From assembly GCA_003712165.1 (NCBI GenBank), contig RHLH01000001.1:2949575-3013574 (forward strand): a DNA stretch of 64,000 nt, read 5' to 3'. This document shows, piece by piece, positions 50,603 through 59,679 of this stretch (position 1 is the first letter of the stretch; each line of letters starts with the position of its first letter). The notes below the pieces were generated by a model, which was not told the origin of the DNA, did no database searches, and worked only from the letters and a program-made list of their open reading frames with translations. Source of the DNA: Phycisphaera sp. Lineage in GTDB: Bacteria > Planctomycetota > Phycisphaerae > Phycisphaerales > UBA1924. The translations under genes and the position numbers were made by a program.

Positions 50603-50607
50603 GGGCA

Positions 50608-51087
50608 TCAATCCACGCGATCAAACTCAAGCCTGAACGGGTCTCGTTCCTCTGACACAAAGTTCACCGTCGCGACAAGCGTGTCGCCCTCGAGGTCGTA
50701 CACGATCGCTTCCACATCGCTCTCCGGATCGGTCATGACGAACCGGACGCTGTCTTCATCGATAAGCTCGGCTCTGCCCACGATCGGGCCGTCGACTTCG
50801 GATGCCCAGGGTACGAGCGCGGTGTCGAAGTGGCGTAGCCTGTACATGAGCCCATCGTCGGTCTCGGTCAGGGTCATGATCTCGACGAGATCGACCTTCT
50901 CCTCTCCTGTCATGCGGAACACGCCCGTCATGTTGCCCTCTTCGGGCGAGAGCCAGGTCTCTTCGACGAGCGAGCCGAATACGTCGCCCCGCCAGCTGCC
51001 GGCGAGGAACGACAAATCCTCGATCGCCACGGGCTCTGCTTTGGGCGCAAACAGTGAAGCGATGACGAGTGCTGCCGTGATGAGCAT
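50608..51087 (-). CDS. DUF6265-like exported protein
   Basis: A 159-residue protein with a short signal peptide (MLITAALVIASLFAP). The domain matches the DUF6265 pattern: IEDLSFLAGSWRGDVFGSLVEETWLSPEEGNMTGVFRM, then strand pairs (YRLRHFDTALVPW, RAELIDEDSVRFVMTD) that suggest a lipocalin-like beta-barrel. The function is unknown; family members are found in exported proteins. It ends just past the flotillin terminator. Confidence 0.72.
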   Translation of the reverse strand: MLITAALVIASLFAPKAEPVAIEDLSFLAGSWRGDVFGSLVEETWLSPEEGNMTGVFRMTGEEKVDLVEIMTLTETDDGLMYRLRHFDTALVPWASEVDGPIVGRAELIDEDSVRFVMTDPESDVEAIVYDLEGDTLVATVNFVSEERDPFRLEFDRVD

Positions 51088-51111
51088 GCGCTGACTCCTT
51101 CCAATGCGATA

Positions 51112-51495
51112 TCAGCAGGGACCGGACTGGAGTGATTGGGCGAGCATGAACGCGTTCCCGTCGGGGTCGTAGAACGTTGCGAGTTTCACCATGCCCTCGA
51201 TCTCCTGCGTCGGCCCGTCGAACCGGACATCCTTCGATTCCAGGCTCGCGCGGGCGGCTTCGATATCGACTATACCAAAGGTCGGCGTGCACCCTGCTGA
51301 GCCCTTGGCGTTCTCGACCTGGCTCAGGCCCACGCGAAGACCCTCGGTCTTGGTTGCCATCTCACACCAGCCGATCTCTTCGACCTTGTAGAGCAGCTCA
51401 AGCCCGAGCGCGTGCTGGTACCACTGGATCGATTTCTCCATGTTGGAGACTTGTATTGAAAGGGTGACTTCGCCGTCGTACTCGATTGATGACAT
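51112..51495 (-). CDS. VOC-family (glyoxalase/bleomycin-resistance-like) protein
   Basis: A 127-residue protein of the vicinal oxygen chelate fold: VTLSIQVSNMEKSIQWYQHALGLELLYKVEE begins the first half, and VKLATFYDPDGNAFMLAQSL ends the second. ATG 51495 is preceded by CAGGAGCAG, so longer starts are rejected. Metal-binding residues are not clear from sequence, so the chemistry could be resistance, isomerase or dioxygenase type. It is divergent from the HxlR-type regulator across an 81-bp region holding an inverted repeat, so it is the likely target. Confidence 0.8.
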   Translation of the reverse strand: MSSIEYDGEVTLSIQVSNMEKSIQWYQHALGLELLYKVEEIGWCEMATKTEGLRVGLSQVENAKGSAGCTPTFGIVDIEAARASLESKDVRFDGPTQEIEGMVKLATFYDPDGNAFMLAQSLQSGPC

Positions 51496-51532
51496 CTGGC
51501 TGCTCCTGCAAGGAATGTGTGGACACACGAAT

Positions 51533-51556
51533 GTATAGCTACTATACTTTCTATAC
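51533..51556. promoter_or_regulatory. Probable HxlR-family operator
   Basis: An inverted repeat GTATAG-CTA-CTATAC at 51533-51547 is followed by a third half-site CTATAC at 51551-51556. It lies between the divergent VOC and HxlR-type genes. A short GTGTG-GA-CACAC palindrome sits just beside it (51517-51528). No binding data exist; this is a pattern-based proposal. Confidence 0.5.
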
Positions 51557-51576
51557 CACCCCGAAGCAAGCACGCC

Positions 51577-52122
51577 ATGGAGTCTGACGCCCAGAACCTG
51601 ATCAGCCTGTTCCACCGGAAGTGGGCGTTGCCCGTCCTCGCGGAGATGTCACGGACCCGGGGATCGCGCGTGGTCGTGCTGAAGAACAGGCTCGGGATCA
51701 CGCCCGCTGCCCTTCGCCAGACGCTGGATCACCTGATCGAGCTGGGTTATGTTGTTGCCAACCCGGGGTACGGCCACCCGCTGAGGCCCGAGTACATCCT
51801 GACCGCCAAGGGTCAGCATGCCGCCGACGCGTGCGCACGGATCGACGCATCGAGCAAACGCCTTGGAATCTCTGAGTTGGCTTACCGGAAGTGGTTTCTA
51901 CCCGTTCTCTGGACGGTCGCCGAGGAACCTCTGAGGTTCTCAGAGATCGCCGTGCGCGCCAGGCCCATCACCGACCGGGCGCTCTCTCAGTCGCTCGTGC
52001 AACTCGAAGAAGCGAGGCTCATCAGGCCTCTGCCGCTGGAGATCAGACCGCCGGCGAACCTCTACGGGCTGCGCCGCCGAGCCGGCACGATCGCCGAGGC
52101 GCTCGGCGAACTGGCGGCGTGA
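51577..52122 (+). CDS. Tandem HxlR-type transcriptional regulator
   Basis: 181 residues from ATG 51577. There are two related winged-helix modules. The first (about 8-75) has LFHRKWALPVLAEM and RQTLDHLIELGYV. The second (about 95-165) has AYRKWFLPVLWTVAEEPLRFSEI and LSQSLVQLEEARLI. Both carry the HxlR-style KWxLPVL helix. Single-module HxlR proteins bind DNA as dimers, so a duplicated one may act as a pseudo-dimer. It diverges from the VOC gene and probably regulates both. The stop lies 1 bp from the end of the convergent der. Confidence 0.75.
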   Translation: MESDAQNLISLFHRKWALPVLAEMSRTRGSRVVVLKNRLGITPAALRQTLDHLIELGYVVANPGYGHPLRPEYILTAKGQHAADACARIDASSKRLGISELAYRKWFLPVLWTVAEEPLRFSEIAVRARPITDRALSQSLVQLEEARLIRPLPLEIRPPANLYGLRRRAGTIAEALGELAA

Positions 52123-52123
52123 T

Positions 52124-53719
52124 TCAGTCGTCGAAGAAGTCGTCGGCGTCCATCTCGCCAGTCGCTTCCGCCCAGTCGAGATCGTTGAACAGAGGCGAGT
52201 CGTCGTCGGACGCGAGATCGACCTCGATCGCGCCTTGGTTGACGGGCGTCAGGCGCTCGCCGTCGGTCGTGTCGTACGCCTTGGCCTTGCCCGCCTGCCT
52301 GCTCCGCGCCTTGATGCGGAGCCTCACCGGCACCTCGCCGAACGGCAGCGCCTCGCGGATGCGGTTCATCAGGAATCGCTGGTACATTGGTGAGAAGAGA
52401 TCTGGCTTGTTCACAACGAGCGTGATGGTCGGTGGTCGTGTGCCCGTCTGGGCGACGTAGTAGATCTTGGCGACCGAGCCCAGCTTGCTCGAGGGGCCCC
52501 GCTCATCAACGAGCTTCTCGAAGTAGCGGTTGAGCTCGCCCGTGCCCACGCGTATGCGTGACTGCTCGGCGAGTTCAAACGCGAGGTCGATCACTTCGTT
52601 GACATTCGTCCCTTCCTTCGCGCTCATGAACGCGAGGGGCGCGAAACTCAGGCCTCTGAGCTTCGTGCGGAGGTACTTCTCGTAGTGCTCTGGCGTGATG
52701 GGCTTGCCGTCCTTGCCGATCGTGCCTTCGACCGCGTCCCACTTGTTGATGACGACAACGACGGGCGTGCCCTGATCGATCACCATTCGAGCCAGCTGGT
52801 TGTCCACGTGGCTGAGTCGCTCGGTCGAATCGACCATGAACAGCGCCACGTCGGCGCGCCGGAGCGAGCGTTCGAGCCTGTCCAGCGCGAACCACTCGAC
52901 CCGGCCCGCGAACGACTTCTTGCGCCGAAGGCCGGCGGTGTCGATCGCGGTGATCGTTCGATCGTCGAGCTGGAAGCGGACATCGACCGCGTCGCGCGTC
53001 GTGCCGGCAATCTCGCTCACGATCACGCGGGGCTCACCCGCGAGGTGGTTGATCAGCGTGCTCTTGCCCGCGTTGCGCTTGCCGACGATCGCGAGCTTGA
53101 GATCGGTCGGCAGCTCGGGTGTGTTGTCGAACTCTTTGATCAGGTTGTAGAGACTGTCGAGCATGTCGCGACGCATGTAGTTGTTGAGCGACCCGATCAT
53201 GAGCGGCTCACCGAACCCGAGGCCCGAGAGCTCGAACGCGTGCGCCTCCCACTTGGGGCCATCGACCTTTGTCGCGATCGGAACGACGGGGATGTTCTCG
53301 GAGCGGTCGTCCTGGCTCTTGCCGAACTTCTGCTCGCGGAGCATCTTGGCGATCTCTTCGTCGCGAGGTGTCACCCCGGCCTGTGCATCGATTGCAAACA
53401 GCACAAGGTCCGCCGAGCCCACGGCCTGAGCGATCTGCCACTCGATCTGCTCGGTCAGCTGCGTCAGGTCCTTGCCCGCGTCGTCGAAACGCTGACCGTC
53501 GGCGACGTACACCCCGAACCCGCCCGTGTCGATGATCTCGGCCTCGAGCTCGGGCCCGGCGTTGTCCGGGTGCTCGAGCTTGACGATCGTGCTCACCCGG
53601 TCGCGCGTCACCCCGGGCAGGTCGTCAACGATCGAGACCTTCTCCCGGGCCAGCAGGTTGACCAGGGAGCTCTTGCCGACGTTTGGTCGGCCCACGATGG
53701 CTATGCGGGGCAGGGGCAT
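52124..53719 (-). CDS. der: Ribosome-assembly GTPase Der (EngA)
   Basis: Double-GTPase needed for 50S subunit maturation. G-domain 1 has GRPNVGKSSLVN, then DTGGF; its G4 motif reads TKVD rather than NKxD. G-domain 2 has GKRNAGKSTLIN, DTAGLRRKK and NKWD. The C-terminal KH-like domain is present (LGSVAKIYYVAQTGTRPPT). The protein has an acidic C-terminal extension (about 490-531) rich in Asp and Glu. At 531 residues it is longer than the usual 430-490. ATG 53719 is the first Met before the P-loop. Confidence 0.94.
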   Translation of the reverse strand: MPLPRIAIVGRPNVGKSSLVNLLAREKVSIVDDLPGVTRDRVSTIVKLEHPDNAGPELEAEIIDTGGFGVYVADGQRFDDAGKDLTQLTEQIEWQIAQAVGSADLVLFAIDAQAGVTPRDEEIAKMLREQKFGKSQDDRSENIPVVPIATKVDGPKWEAHAFELSGLGFGEPLMIGSLNNYMRRDMLDSLYNLIKEFDNTPELPTDLKLAIVGKRNAGKSTLINHLAGEPRVIVSEIAGTTRDAVDVRFQLDDRTITAIDTAGLRRKKSFAGRVEWFALDRLERSLRRADVALFMVDSTERLSHVDNQLARMVIDQGTPVVVVINKWDAVEGTIGKDGKPITPEHYEKYLRTKLRGLSFAPLAFMSAKEGTNVNEVIDLAFELAEQSRIRVGTGELNRYFEKLVDERGPSSKLGSVAKIYYVAQTGTRPPTITLVVNKPDLFSPMYQRFLMNRIREALPFGEVPVRLRIKARSRQAGKAKAYDTTDGERLTPVNQGAIEVDLASDDDSPLFNDLDWAEATGEMDADDFFDD

Positions 53720-53760
53720 AGGCGATGGTAGGTAAACCGGAAGGTCAGTACGATCCGGGT

Positions 53761-55101
53761 ATGCCCTCCATTCTTACCATCGCCGGACTTCTCGCCGCCC
53801 TGGTTTCCTCAGAGCCTACCGCTGAGGAGAAAGCCAGAGACATCAACCAGCGGGCTGTCAAAGTGTTCTCTATCGACCCAACGCTGCAGGATGACGACTT
53901 TGTGGATTTGAAACCGATCGCGGATGCCATCGGTGATGCGCGGGTGGTCTGGCTCGGTGAGCAGAGCCACGGCGAGGGGGCAGCGTTTCTCGCCAAGGGC
54001 AGGCTCGTGCGGTTTCTCCACGAAGAGATGGGTTTCGATGTGCTGGTCTGGGAGTCGGGCCTTGCGAGCGGGCCGCTTGTGGACGAAGCCATGCGTAACC
54101 CAGAGCTGACTGCGCTCGAGGCTGCGGAGAAAAGTGTCTTTCCGATCTGGTCGGACGCGGCTCAGGTGCGCCCGACGCTTGAGTATGTCAAGCAGAGCCA
54201 CAACACAGACCGCCCGCTGACAACCGCCGCGATGGATGCACAGCTCACGGGACTCAAGGCAGACCGCGCGCTCGAACGACTGATCGAAGATCTTTTCGCG
54301 CCATTGGGCGCGATGCCGCGTGGCATTCTCGATTTTGAAAGCTCCATTCGGGCATTTTGGACCACGCAATCACACGACGCTGCGAGCACGCTCGTCGAAG
54401 ATCTCGGATCAACTCAGCAACTGCTCGACGATGCTCGCGATGCGCTGCTCGGGCATCACGAGCCTTGGCGCATCTCGTACGCTCAGCGCGCGATCGGTGA
54501 TGCGATCTCGTTCATAAAGGTGCGCCGAGAAGTCATTGCCAACGGCGGTAACCCGATGGCTGTTGATAAGGAACTCTTCAACCAGCGCGACCGGCGCATG
54601 GGTGACAACATCGTTTTCCTGGCAAACGAGGTCTACCCGGATCGTAAGCTGATCGTGTGGGCCGCAACGTTTCACGGCATCTACGACCTCCCCTCCATCC
54701 ATTACGATCGGGACCCAGATTTGTACGACGTCATGTATGCCGCAGGCATGACTGCGCACCGGGAGCTTGGCGAAGACCTCTACCACATCGCCTTCGTCGC
54801 CGAGGGGGGCGAGGTGCGAAACGTGTTCGGGAACGGTCGCGGCATAATCCCGCCGCGTCCCGAGGCCTCGTACGAGCACGCGATCGGGAATCTGACTCAT
54901 CCGTTCCTGTTCCTCGATCTGCGAGGACTCCCAGAGGGCCACTGGCTCCGGGAGAAGACTGTCATGGCGCCGCTCGGGAACGAACCGATGACCGCTGTGT
55001 GGCCCGATCAGTTTGACGCGGTGTTCTCGATCGATCGTGAGTTTCCGGCATCGAGAGATGCTCTCTACCCAGAAGATGCTGACATTACCATCGAGAAGTG
55101 A
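53761..55101 (+). CDS. Erythromycin-esterase-family protein, exported
   Basis: 446 residues. The N-terminus MPSILTIAGLLAALVSSEP looks like a signal peptide without a strong positive charge. The family motifs are clear: VVWLGEQSHGEGAAFLAKGR (SHG), VWESGLASGP, and WAATFHGIYD (the His-containing block). The family hydrolyses macrolide lactones in Ere enzymes, but many chromosomal members have other or unknown substrates, so resistance should not be assumed. It begins 41 bp from the divergent der start. Confidence 0.83.
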   Translation: MPSILTIAGLLAALVSSEPTAEEKARDINQRAVKVFSIDPTLQDDDFVDLKPIADAIGDARVVWLGEQSHGEGAAFLAKGRLVRFLHEEMGFDVLVWESGLASGPLVDEAMRNPELTALEAAEKSVFPIWSDAAQVRPTLEYVKQSHNTDRPLTTAAMDAQLTGLKADRALERLIEDLFAPLGAMPRGILDFESSIRAFWTTQSHDAASTLVEDLGSTQQLLDDARDALLGHHEPWRISYAQRAIGDAISFIKVRREVIANGGNPMAVDKELFNQRDRRMGDNIVFLANEVYPDRKLIVWAATFHGIYDLPSIHYDRDPDLYDVMYAAGMTAHRELGEDLYHIAFVAEGGEVRNVFGNGRGIIPPRPEASYEHAIGNLTHPFLFLDLRGLPEGHWLREKTVMAPLGNEPMTAVWPDQFDAVFSIDREFPASRDALYPEDADITIEK

Positions 55102-56045
55102 TACAAGTGAGCATGAAGTATCCAGTCATCTGCGGCCCCACCGCCGGGGGCAAGTCCTCGCTCGCGATGGCTGTCGCGCGCAGGCTGGGTGAGATGGGGC
55201 ACAACGCCGAGCTTGTTTCTGCAGACGCGTACCAGGTCTACCGCGACATGGATATCGGGACGGCCAAGCCAAGCCGCGCGGAACTCGATGCCGTCCACCA
55301 CCATCTGATCGACATCGTTGAGCCTTCGGAACCCTTCACCCTCGCGCAGTGGCTCGCGCTCGCGGAACAGGCGATCGATTCGATCAAGAGCAGAGGCAAC
55401 GTCCCGATCGTTGTTGGCGGGACACATCTCTACATCAAGTCGCTCATGGATGGCTTGTTCGAAGGGCCGACGCCAGATGCGGAAATCCGAGCGGAGTTGC
55501 AGGCACTTCCGGCTACGGAACTTCGCGCGGAGCTTGAGCGTGTGGATCCCGAAGCCGCGGCTCGTATTCACCCCAACGACGAACGCCGCACGATCCGCGC
55601 ACTCGAGGTCTTCAGACAAACCGGGCAGACCATCACGAGCCTGCAGACGCAGTGGGACCGAGAGCACCCACGCGATCCGTCGCGGTTCCTCGTCGTGCTC
55701 AGCTGGGAAGCGGCGGCGATCAACACCCGTATCAACGCGCGTGTGCGAGAGATGAAGGCAGAGGGCCTGATCGCTGAGGTCAGGGCGCTCCACGACGCCG
55801 GCAGGCTCGGCCCCACCGCCCGCGAAGCGCTCGGCTACAAACAGTTGATACACCACTTCGAGGGGAGGCTGACCGAGGACGAGGCGATCGAGCAGATCAA
55901 GATCGAGACCCGCCGATTCGCCAAGAACCAGCGGACATGGCTCCGCAGGCTCCAAACCGCAGCGGGCTCGATCACGCTCAGCCCCGCCGATTCTGAGTAC
56001 GGTTTGATGACACAAACTGTTGTGGATTCAATATTTACAACCTGA
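55098..56045 (+). CDS. miaA: tRNA dimethylallyltransferase
   Basis: MiaA adds an isopentenyl group to A37 of UNN-reading tRNAs. It shows the P-loop GPTAGGKSSLA, SADAYQVYRDMDIGTAKPS, HHHLIDIVEP, VVGGTHLYIKSL and RTIRALEVFRQTG. The C-terminus contains LGYKQLI and FAKNQRTWLRR. At 315 residues it is normal. Starts are GTG 55098 (overlapping the upstream TGA by 4 bp), GTG 55107 and ATG 55113. The first gives translational coupling. The following 157-bp gap holds nothing I recognise. Confidence 0.93.
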   Translation: MIQVSMKYPVICGPTAGGKSSLAMAVARRLGEMGHNAELVSADAYQVYRDMDIGTAKPSRAELDAVHHHLIDIVEPSEPFTLAQWLALAEQAIDSIKSRGNVPIVVGGTHLYIKSLMDGLFEGPTPDAEIRAELQALPATELRAELERVDPEAAARIHPNDERRTIRALEVFRQTGQTITSLQTQWDREHPRDPSRFLVVLSWEAAAINTRINARVREMKAEGLIAEVRALHDAGRLGPTAREALGYKQLIHHFEGRLTEDEAIEQIKIETRRFAKNQRTWLRRLQTAAGSITLSPADSEYGLMTQTVVDSIFTT

Positions 56046-56202
56046 TTGCGTGTGCTTGCCAAGCCCGGAAGGGGAATATTCGGGTACATGAAAGGCTTGA
56101 CTCGGGCTGGCGAGGCCGGTTTCGTCCGACCGATCGGGTAGTCGGGCCAGTTGGTCCTTATGACTCCCTTTAGTGCCGACGGCGGAGAGTTGGTTGACCT
56201 AA

Positions 56203-58965
56203 ATGGCCAAGAAGACCACCAAGAAATCGACGAAGAAAGCAGCGACCAAGAAGACCTCTAAGAAGGTATCGGGTCGCAAGCCCGCCGGCCGCGGCAAGGG
56301 GCTCGGGTACCGCAAGGGCGACGCCGAGGGCAAGAGCCTGGTCATCGTCGAATCCCCAGCCAAGGCCAAGACCATCAACAAGTACCTCGGCGCGGAGTAC
56401 CTCGTGCTCGCGAGTGTGGGTCACGTCCGCGACCTGCCGAGCAAGGCGCCCAAGGGTGAGAAGCAGCCCGTGCCGGGTGTGGATCTCAAGAAGCGGTTCA
56501 CGCCTTCGTATGAAGTCCTCAAGGGCAAAGAGGCTGTGGTCTCCGACCTGAAGAAGGCGGCCAAAGACGCGATCGGTTCGGGCGGCGATGTCTGGTTCGC
56601 GACCGACCTCGACCGCGAGGGCGAGGCGATCGCCTGGCACCTTGCGCAGGAACTCGGAGTGAAAGCCGGCGACGCGAAGCGTGTGATCTTCGGCTCGATC
56701 ACCAAGGCCGCGATCGAACAGGCGTTCCACAACCCGCACCCGATTGACGAGGACCGCGTGAACGCTCAGCAGGCGCGGCGGATCCTCGACAGGATCGTTG
56801 GCTACCAGGTCTCGCCGCTACTCTGGAAGAAGGTGGCGCGCGGTCTGAGCGCGGGCCGGGTGCAATCCGTTGCGGTCCGCCTTGTGGTTGAGCGCGAACA
56901 GGAGATTGACGCGTTCGTGCCGGACGAGTTCTGGTCGGTAACCGGCTGCTTCGCACTTGATGAAGCCAAGGCCCGCAAGTTCGGCCCCGAGTGGTCGGCG
57001 CTGCTCTCGAAGAAAGACGAGAAGGGCAACGGCCCAACCGTCAAGGAGCAGAACGCCTGGCTCGCCGGCAACGAGGCGATCAAGGCAGAACTCGTCGAGG
57101 TCGGGGGCGACAAGTTCGAGATCGGCGCCAAGTCGGAGCCAGACACAGACCCAGCGGACCTCACCGACCGTGTGCGCGAGGTTGTCGCGCTCGCGGGCCT
57201 GAAGGACATCTCATCCGAAACGACCGAGGACGATCGCGCCAAGGGGCCCGCGCGGTTCAAGCGCACAATCTCGGGCACCGCAGACCCATCGGTGCAATAC
57301 GCGATCGACCGGATCGAGACAAAGCGGACCACCTCGAAGGCGCCTGGTCCCTTTATCACCTCGACGCTCCAGCAGCAGGCATCGAACCGGATCGGGTTCG
57401 GCGCCCAGCGCACGATGCGAGCGGCGCAAGGTCTCTATGAGGGTGTGAACATCCCGGGCGAGGGACCGACGGGTCTGATTACATACATGCGTACCGACTC
57501 GACGTACATCGCGCCTGAGGCGATCTCGTCGGTGCGTTCGTATATCGACAACACGTTCGGCAAGGATTACCTGCCAGAGAAGCCGAACTTCTTCTCGTCG
57601 AGCAACAAGGCGGCGCAGGAAGCGCACGAGGCGATCCGCCCGACGGACCCCTCGCGCACGCCTGACAAAGTCAAGAAGTCGCTGACCGAGGACCAGTTCA
57701 AGGTCTACAAGCTGATCTGGGAGCGTTTCGTCGCCAGCCAGATGACGCCGGCCAAGTGGGACTCGACCTCCGTCTACATCAAGGGCGGCACCGACCCGAA
57801 ACAGCCCGTCACGTTCCGCGCGGGCGGACGCACGCTCGTATTTGATGGTTTCTACCGCGTCACGGGTGTGCCTACGTCAAGCGACGAACAGACGCTGCCC
57901 AAGCTCGAAGAGGGCCACGGCGCAAACCCGTTCGCGATCGACCCCACGCAGAAGTTCACGAGCCCGCCCCCGAGGTACACGGAGGCGAGCCTGATCAAAA
58001 CGCTCGAGTCCGAGGGCATCGGCAGGCCCTCGACGTACGCGTCGATCATCAGCGTGATCCAGGACCGCAACTATGTCGAGCAGATCAATCGACGATTCCA
58101 CGCGACGGATCTGGGCGAGGTCGTGACGGCGAAGCTCATCGAGGCATTCCCGAACATCATGGACCTCGGCTACACGCGCGACATGGAGAGCCAACTCGAC
58201 AAGGTTGAAGAAGAACACCTCGACTGGATCGACATGCTCGAGCGGTTCTACGGCCCGTTCGCCGAGGCGCTCGAACGTGCGCACGAGGAACTGCAGCACG
58301 CCAAGGCGGAGATCGTCCCCGCGCCCGACGAGTACCGCTGCGAGACTTGCGGAGCTGGCTTGGTCTACCGCTTCGGGAAGAACGGCCGATTCCTCAGCTG
58401 CTCAACGTACCCCGCTTGCACCTACGCGGTGCCCTGCGACCGGGAGGGCAGGCCCAAGTTCGCCGAGTACGTCAACATCACCTGCCCGGTGACGGGTCGC
58501 CCGCTGATCAAGAAGTCGGGCCGATTCGGTGACTTTCTCGCGACACCGCTCGAAGAAGGCGAAGAGGCGGGCGAGGTCGGGGTGATCGTGAACATCGACA
58601 AGAAGGGCTTTGCGACGCCCAAGGCGCCGCCGCCGCTTGAGACGGACATGCCATGCCCGATATGCGAGAGCCCGCTGAATCTCCGCGAGGGCGCCCGCGG
58701 CCCGTGGCTCGGGTGCAGCAGGTTCCCGAAATGCCGAGGCAGGGGCAAGTGGACCGAACTCGACGAGGACCAGCAGAAGAAGCTTGAGTTGAAGCTCAAG
58801 AACCACCTGAAGGACCACCCGGTTCCGATCCTCCGCACACTGGACGGCAGGGCGCTCACCGATGAGAAGGGCAAGCCTCTCAAGGACGCACCCAAGGTCG
58901 CGGACCTATTGATCGATTCTGAAGAAGAACTCGAACGCCTGCGTGGCGTCGCGATTGCCGGCTGA
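56203..58965 (+). CDS. topA: DNA topoisomerase I with lysine-rich N-terminal tail
   Basis: Type IA topoisomerase relaxing negative supercoils. After a 45-residue tail of repeated Lys-Lys-Ser/Thr/Ala units, the Toprim domain begins KSLVIVESPAKAKTINKYLG. Toprim DxD-type residues lie in WFATDLDREGEAIAW. The catalytic Tyr428 is in ITYMRTDST. C-terminal zinc-finger units: a four-Cys first finger (CETC...CSTYPAC), a middle one with cysteines reduced (ITCPVTGRPLI), and a last one with CPIC and CSRFPKC. Length 920. The tail is similar to that of the PPDK here. It converges with the carbonic anhydrase, stops adjacent. Confidence 0.95.
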   Translation: MAKKTTKKSTKKAATKKTSKKVSGRKPAGRGKGLGYRKGDAEGKSLVIVESPAKAKTINKYLGAEYLVLASVGHVRDLPSKAPKGEKQPVPGVDLKKRFTPSYEVLKGKEAVVSDLKKAAKDAIGSGGDVWFATDLDREGEAIAWHLAQELGVKAGDAKRVIFGSITKAAIEQAFHNPHPIDEDRVNAQQARRILDRIVGYQVSPLLWKKVARGLSAGRVQSVAVRLVVEREQEIDAFVPDEFWSVTGCFALDEAKARKFGPEWSALLSKKDEKGNGPTVKEQNAWLAGNEAIKAELVEVGGDKFEIGAKSEPDTDPADLTDRVREVVALAGLKDISSETTEDDRAKGPARFKRTISGTADPSVQYAIDRIETKRTTSKAPGPFITSTLQQQASNRIGFGAQRTMRAAQGLYEGVNIPGEGPTGLITYMRTDSTYIAPEAISSVRSYIDNTFGKDYLPEKPNFFSSSNKAAQEAHEAIRPTDPSRTPDKVKKSLTEDQFKVYKLIWERFVASQMTPAKWDSTSVYIKGGTDPKQPVTFRAGGRTLVFDGFYRVTGVPTSSDEQTLPKLEEGHGANPFAIDPTQKFTSPPPRYTEASLIKTLESEGIGRPSTYASIISVIQDRNYVEQINRRFHATDLGEVVTAKLIEAFPNIMDLGYTRDMESQLDKVEEEHLDWIDMLERFYGPFAEALERAHEELQHAKAEIVPAPDEYRCETCGAGLVYRFGKNGRFLSCSTYPACTYAVPCDREGRPKFAEYVNITCPVTGRPLIKKSGRFGDFLATPLEEGEEAGEVGVIVNIDKKGFATPKAPPPLETDMPCPICESPLNLREGARGPWLGCSRFPKCRGRGKWTELDEDQQKKLELKLKNHLKDHPVPILRTLDGRALTDEKGKPLKDAPKVADLLIDSEEELERLRGVAIAG

Positions 58966-59601
58966 TTAGCCGTCAAGCCAATGCACGCGACCAGTGCTCA
59001 GTTCATAGATCGCGCCAACGACCCTGAGTTTGTCTGCAGCGATGGCACTGGCCATCACGCTGGATTCTCGTGATATCTTGTGGACCGCTGTTCGGACATT
59101 CTCCTCGACGACACGGTCCACGTGGGCATCACAGCAGGAATCCAGTTCTTCCCCGGATGCAGCGGCGGCCTCGATCGCGGGCTTGATGTTTGCGAGCATC
59201 CCCGTGACGTGCTCGAACTCTAAGCCATCGATCGCGCCTTTGATCGCTCCGCACGAGGTGTGCCCAAGGACAACCACGAGGTTCGCACCCGCGATCTGCG
59301 TCGCGTACTCCATCGAACCAAGGATGTCATCGTTCACAAAGTTCCCCGCTACTCGAGCAACGAATACATCTCCGATCGCCTGATCAAAGATGACCTCGAC
59401 AGGAACCCGTGAGTCGATGCAGCCCAGGATGATCGCTTTGGGGTGCTGTGCCTTTGCCGATTCCTCGGCGAGCGCGATCCAATCCCGGAGCAGCGGTCGG
59501 CGTGAGACGAAACGCTCGTTGCCGGCCTTGAGATCGGCGAGTACGGAATCGGGGGTCAGTGGCACCTGAATATCTTGAGTCGTCACGGCGATTCCTTCCA
59601 T
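58966..59601 (-). CDS. Beta-class carbonic anhydrase
   Basis: 211-residue beta-carbonic anhydrase. The zinc ligands are in ILGCIDSRVPVE (Cys, with Asp-Arg dyad) and VVLGHTSCGAIKGA (His and Cys). It interconverts CO2 and bicarbonate. The sequence GDVFVARVAGNFVNDDILGSMEYA between these blocks is standard. ATG 59601 gives MEGIAVTTQDI, while the next possible start is close. The TAG-side end abuts topA with no spacer. Confidence 0.92.
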   Translation of the reverse strand: MEGIAVTTQDIQVPLTPDSVLADLKAGNERFVSRRPLLRDWIALAEESAKAQHPKAIILGCIDSRVPVEVIFDQAIGDVFVARVAGNFVNDDILGSMEYATQIAGANLVVVLGHTSCGAIKGAIDGLEFEHVTGMLANIKPAIEAAAASGEELDSCCDAHVDRVVEENVRTAVHKISRESSVMASAIAADKLRVVGAIYELSTGRVHWLDG

Positions 59602-59679
59602 GAGCGTGAGAGTGGATAAGGCCGAATCTTACCACGCGCACGTGACCGGTAGGCCTTGTCTTATTGCTACAGTTGGGCC

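Noticed and set aside
53761-55101. Reading the erythromycin-esterase homologue as an antibiotic-resistance gene
   Set aside because: Family membership alone does not show macrolide hydrolysis, and no resistance context is present.
56046-56202. Search for an RNA gene in the 157-bp gap between miaA and topA
   Set aside because: No cloverleaf, no strong hairpin with T-run and no repeat was seen.
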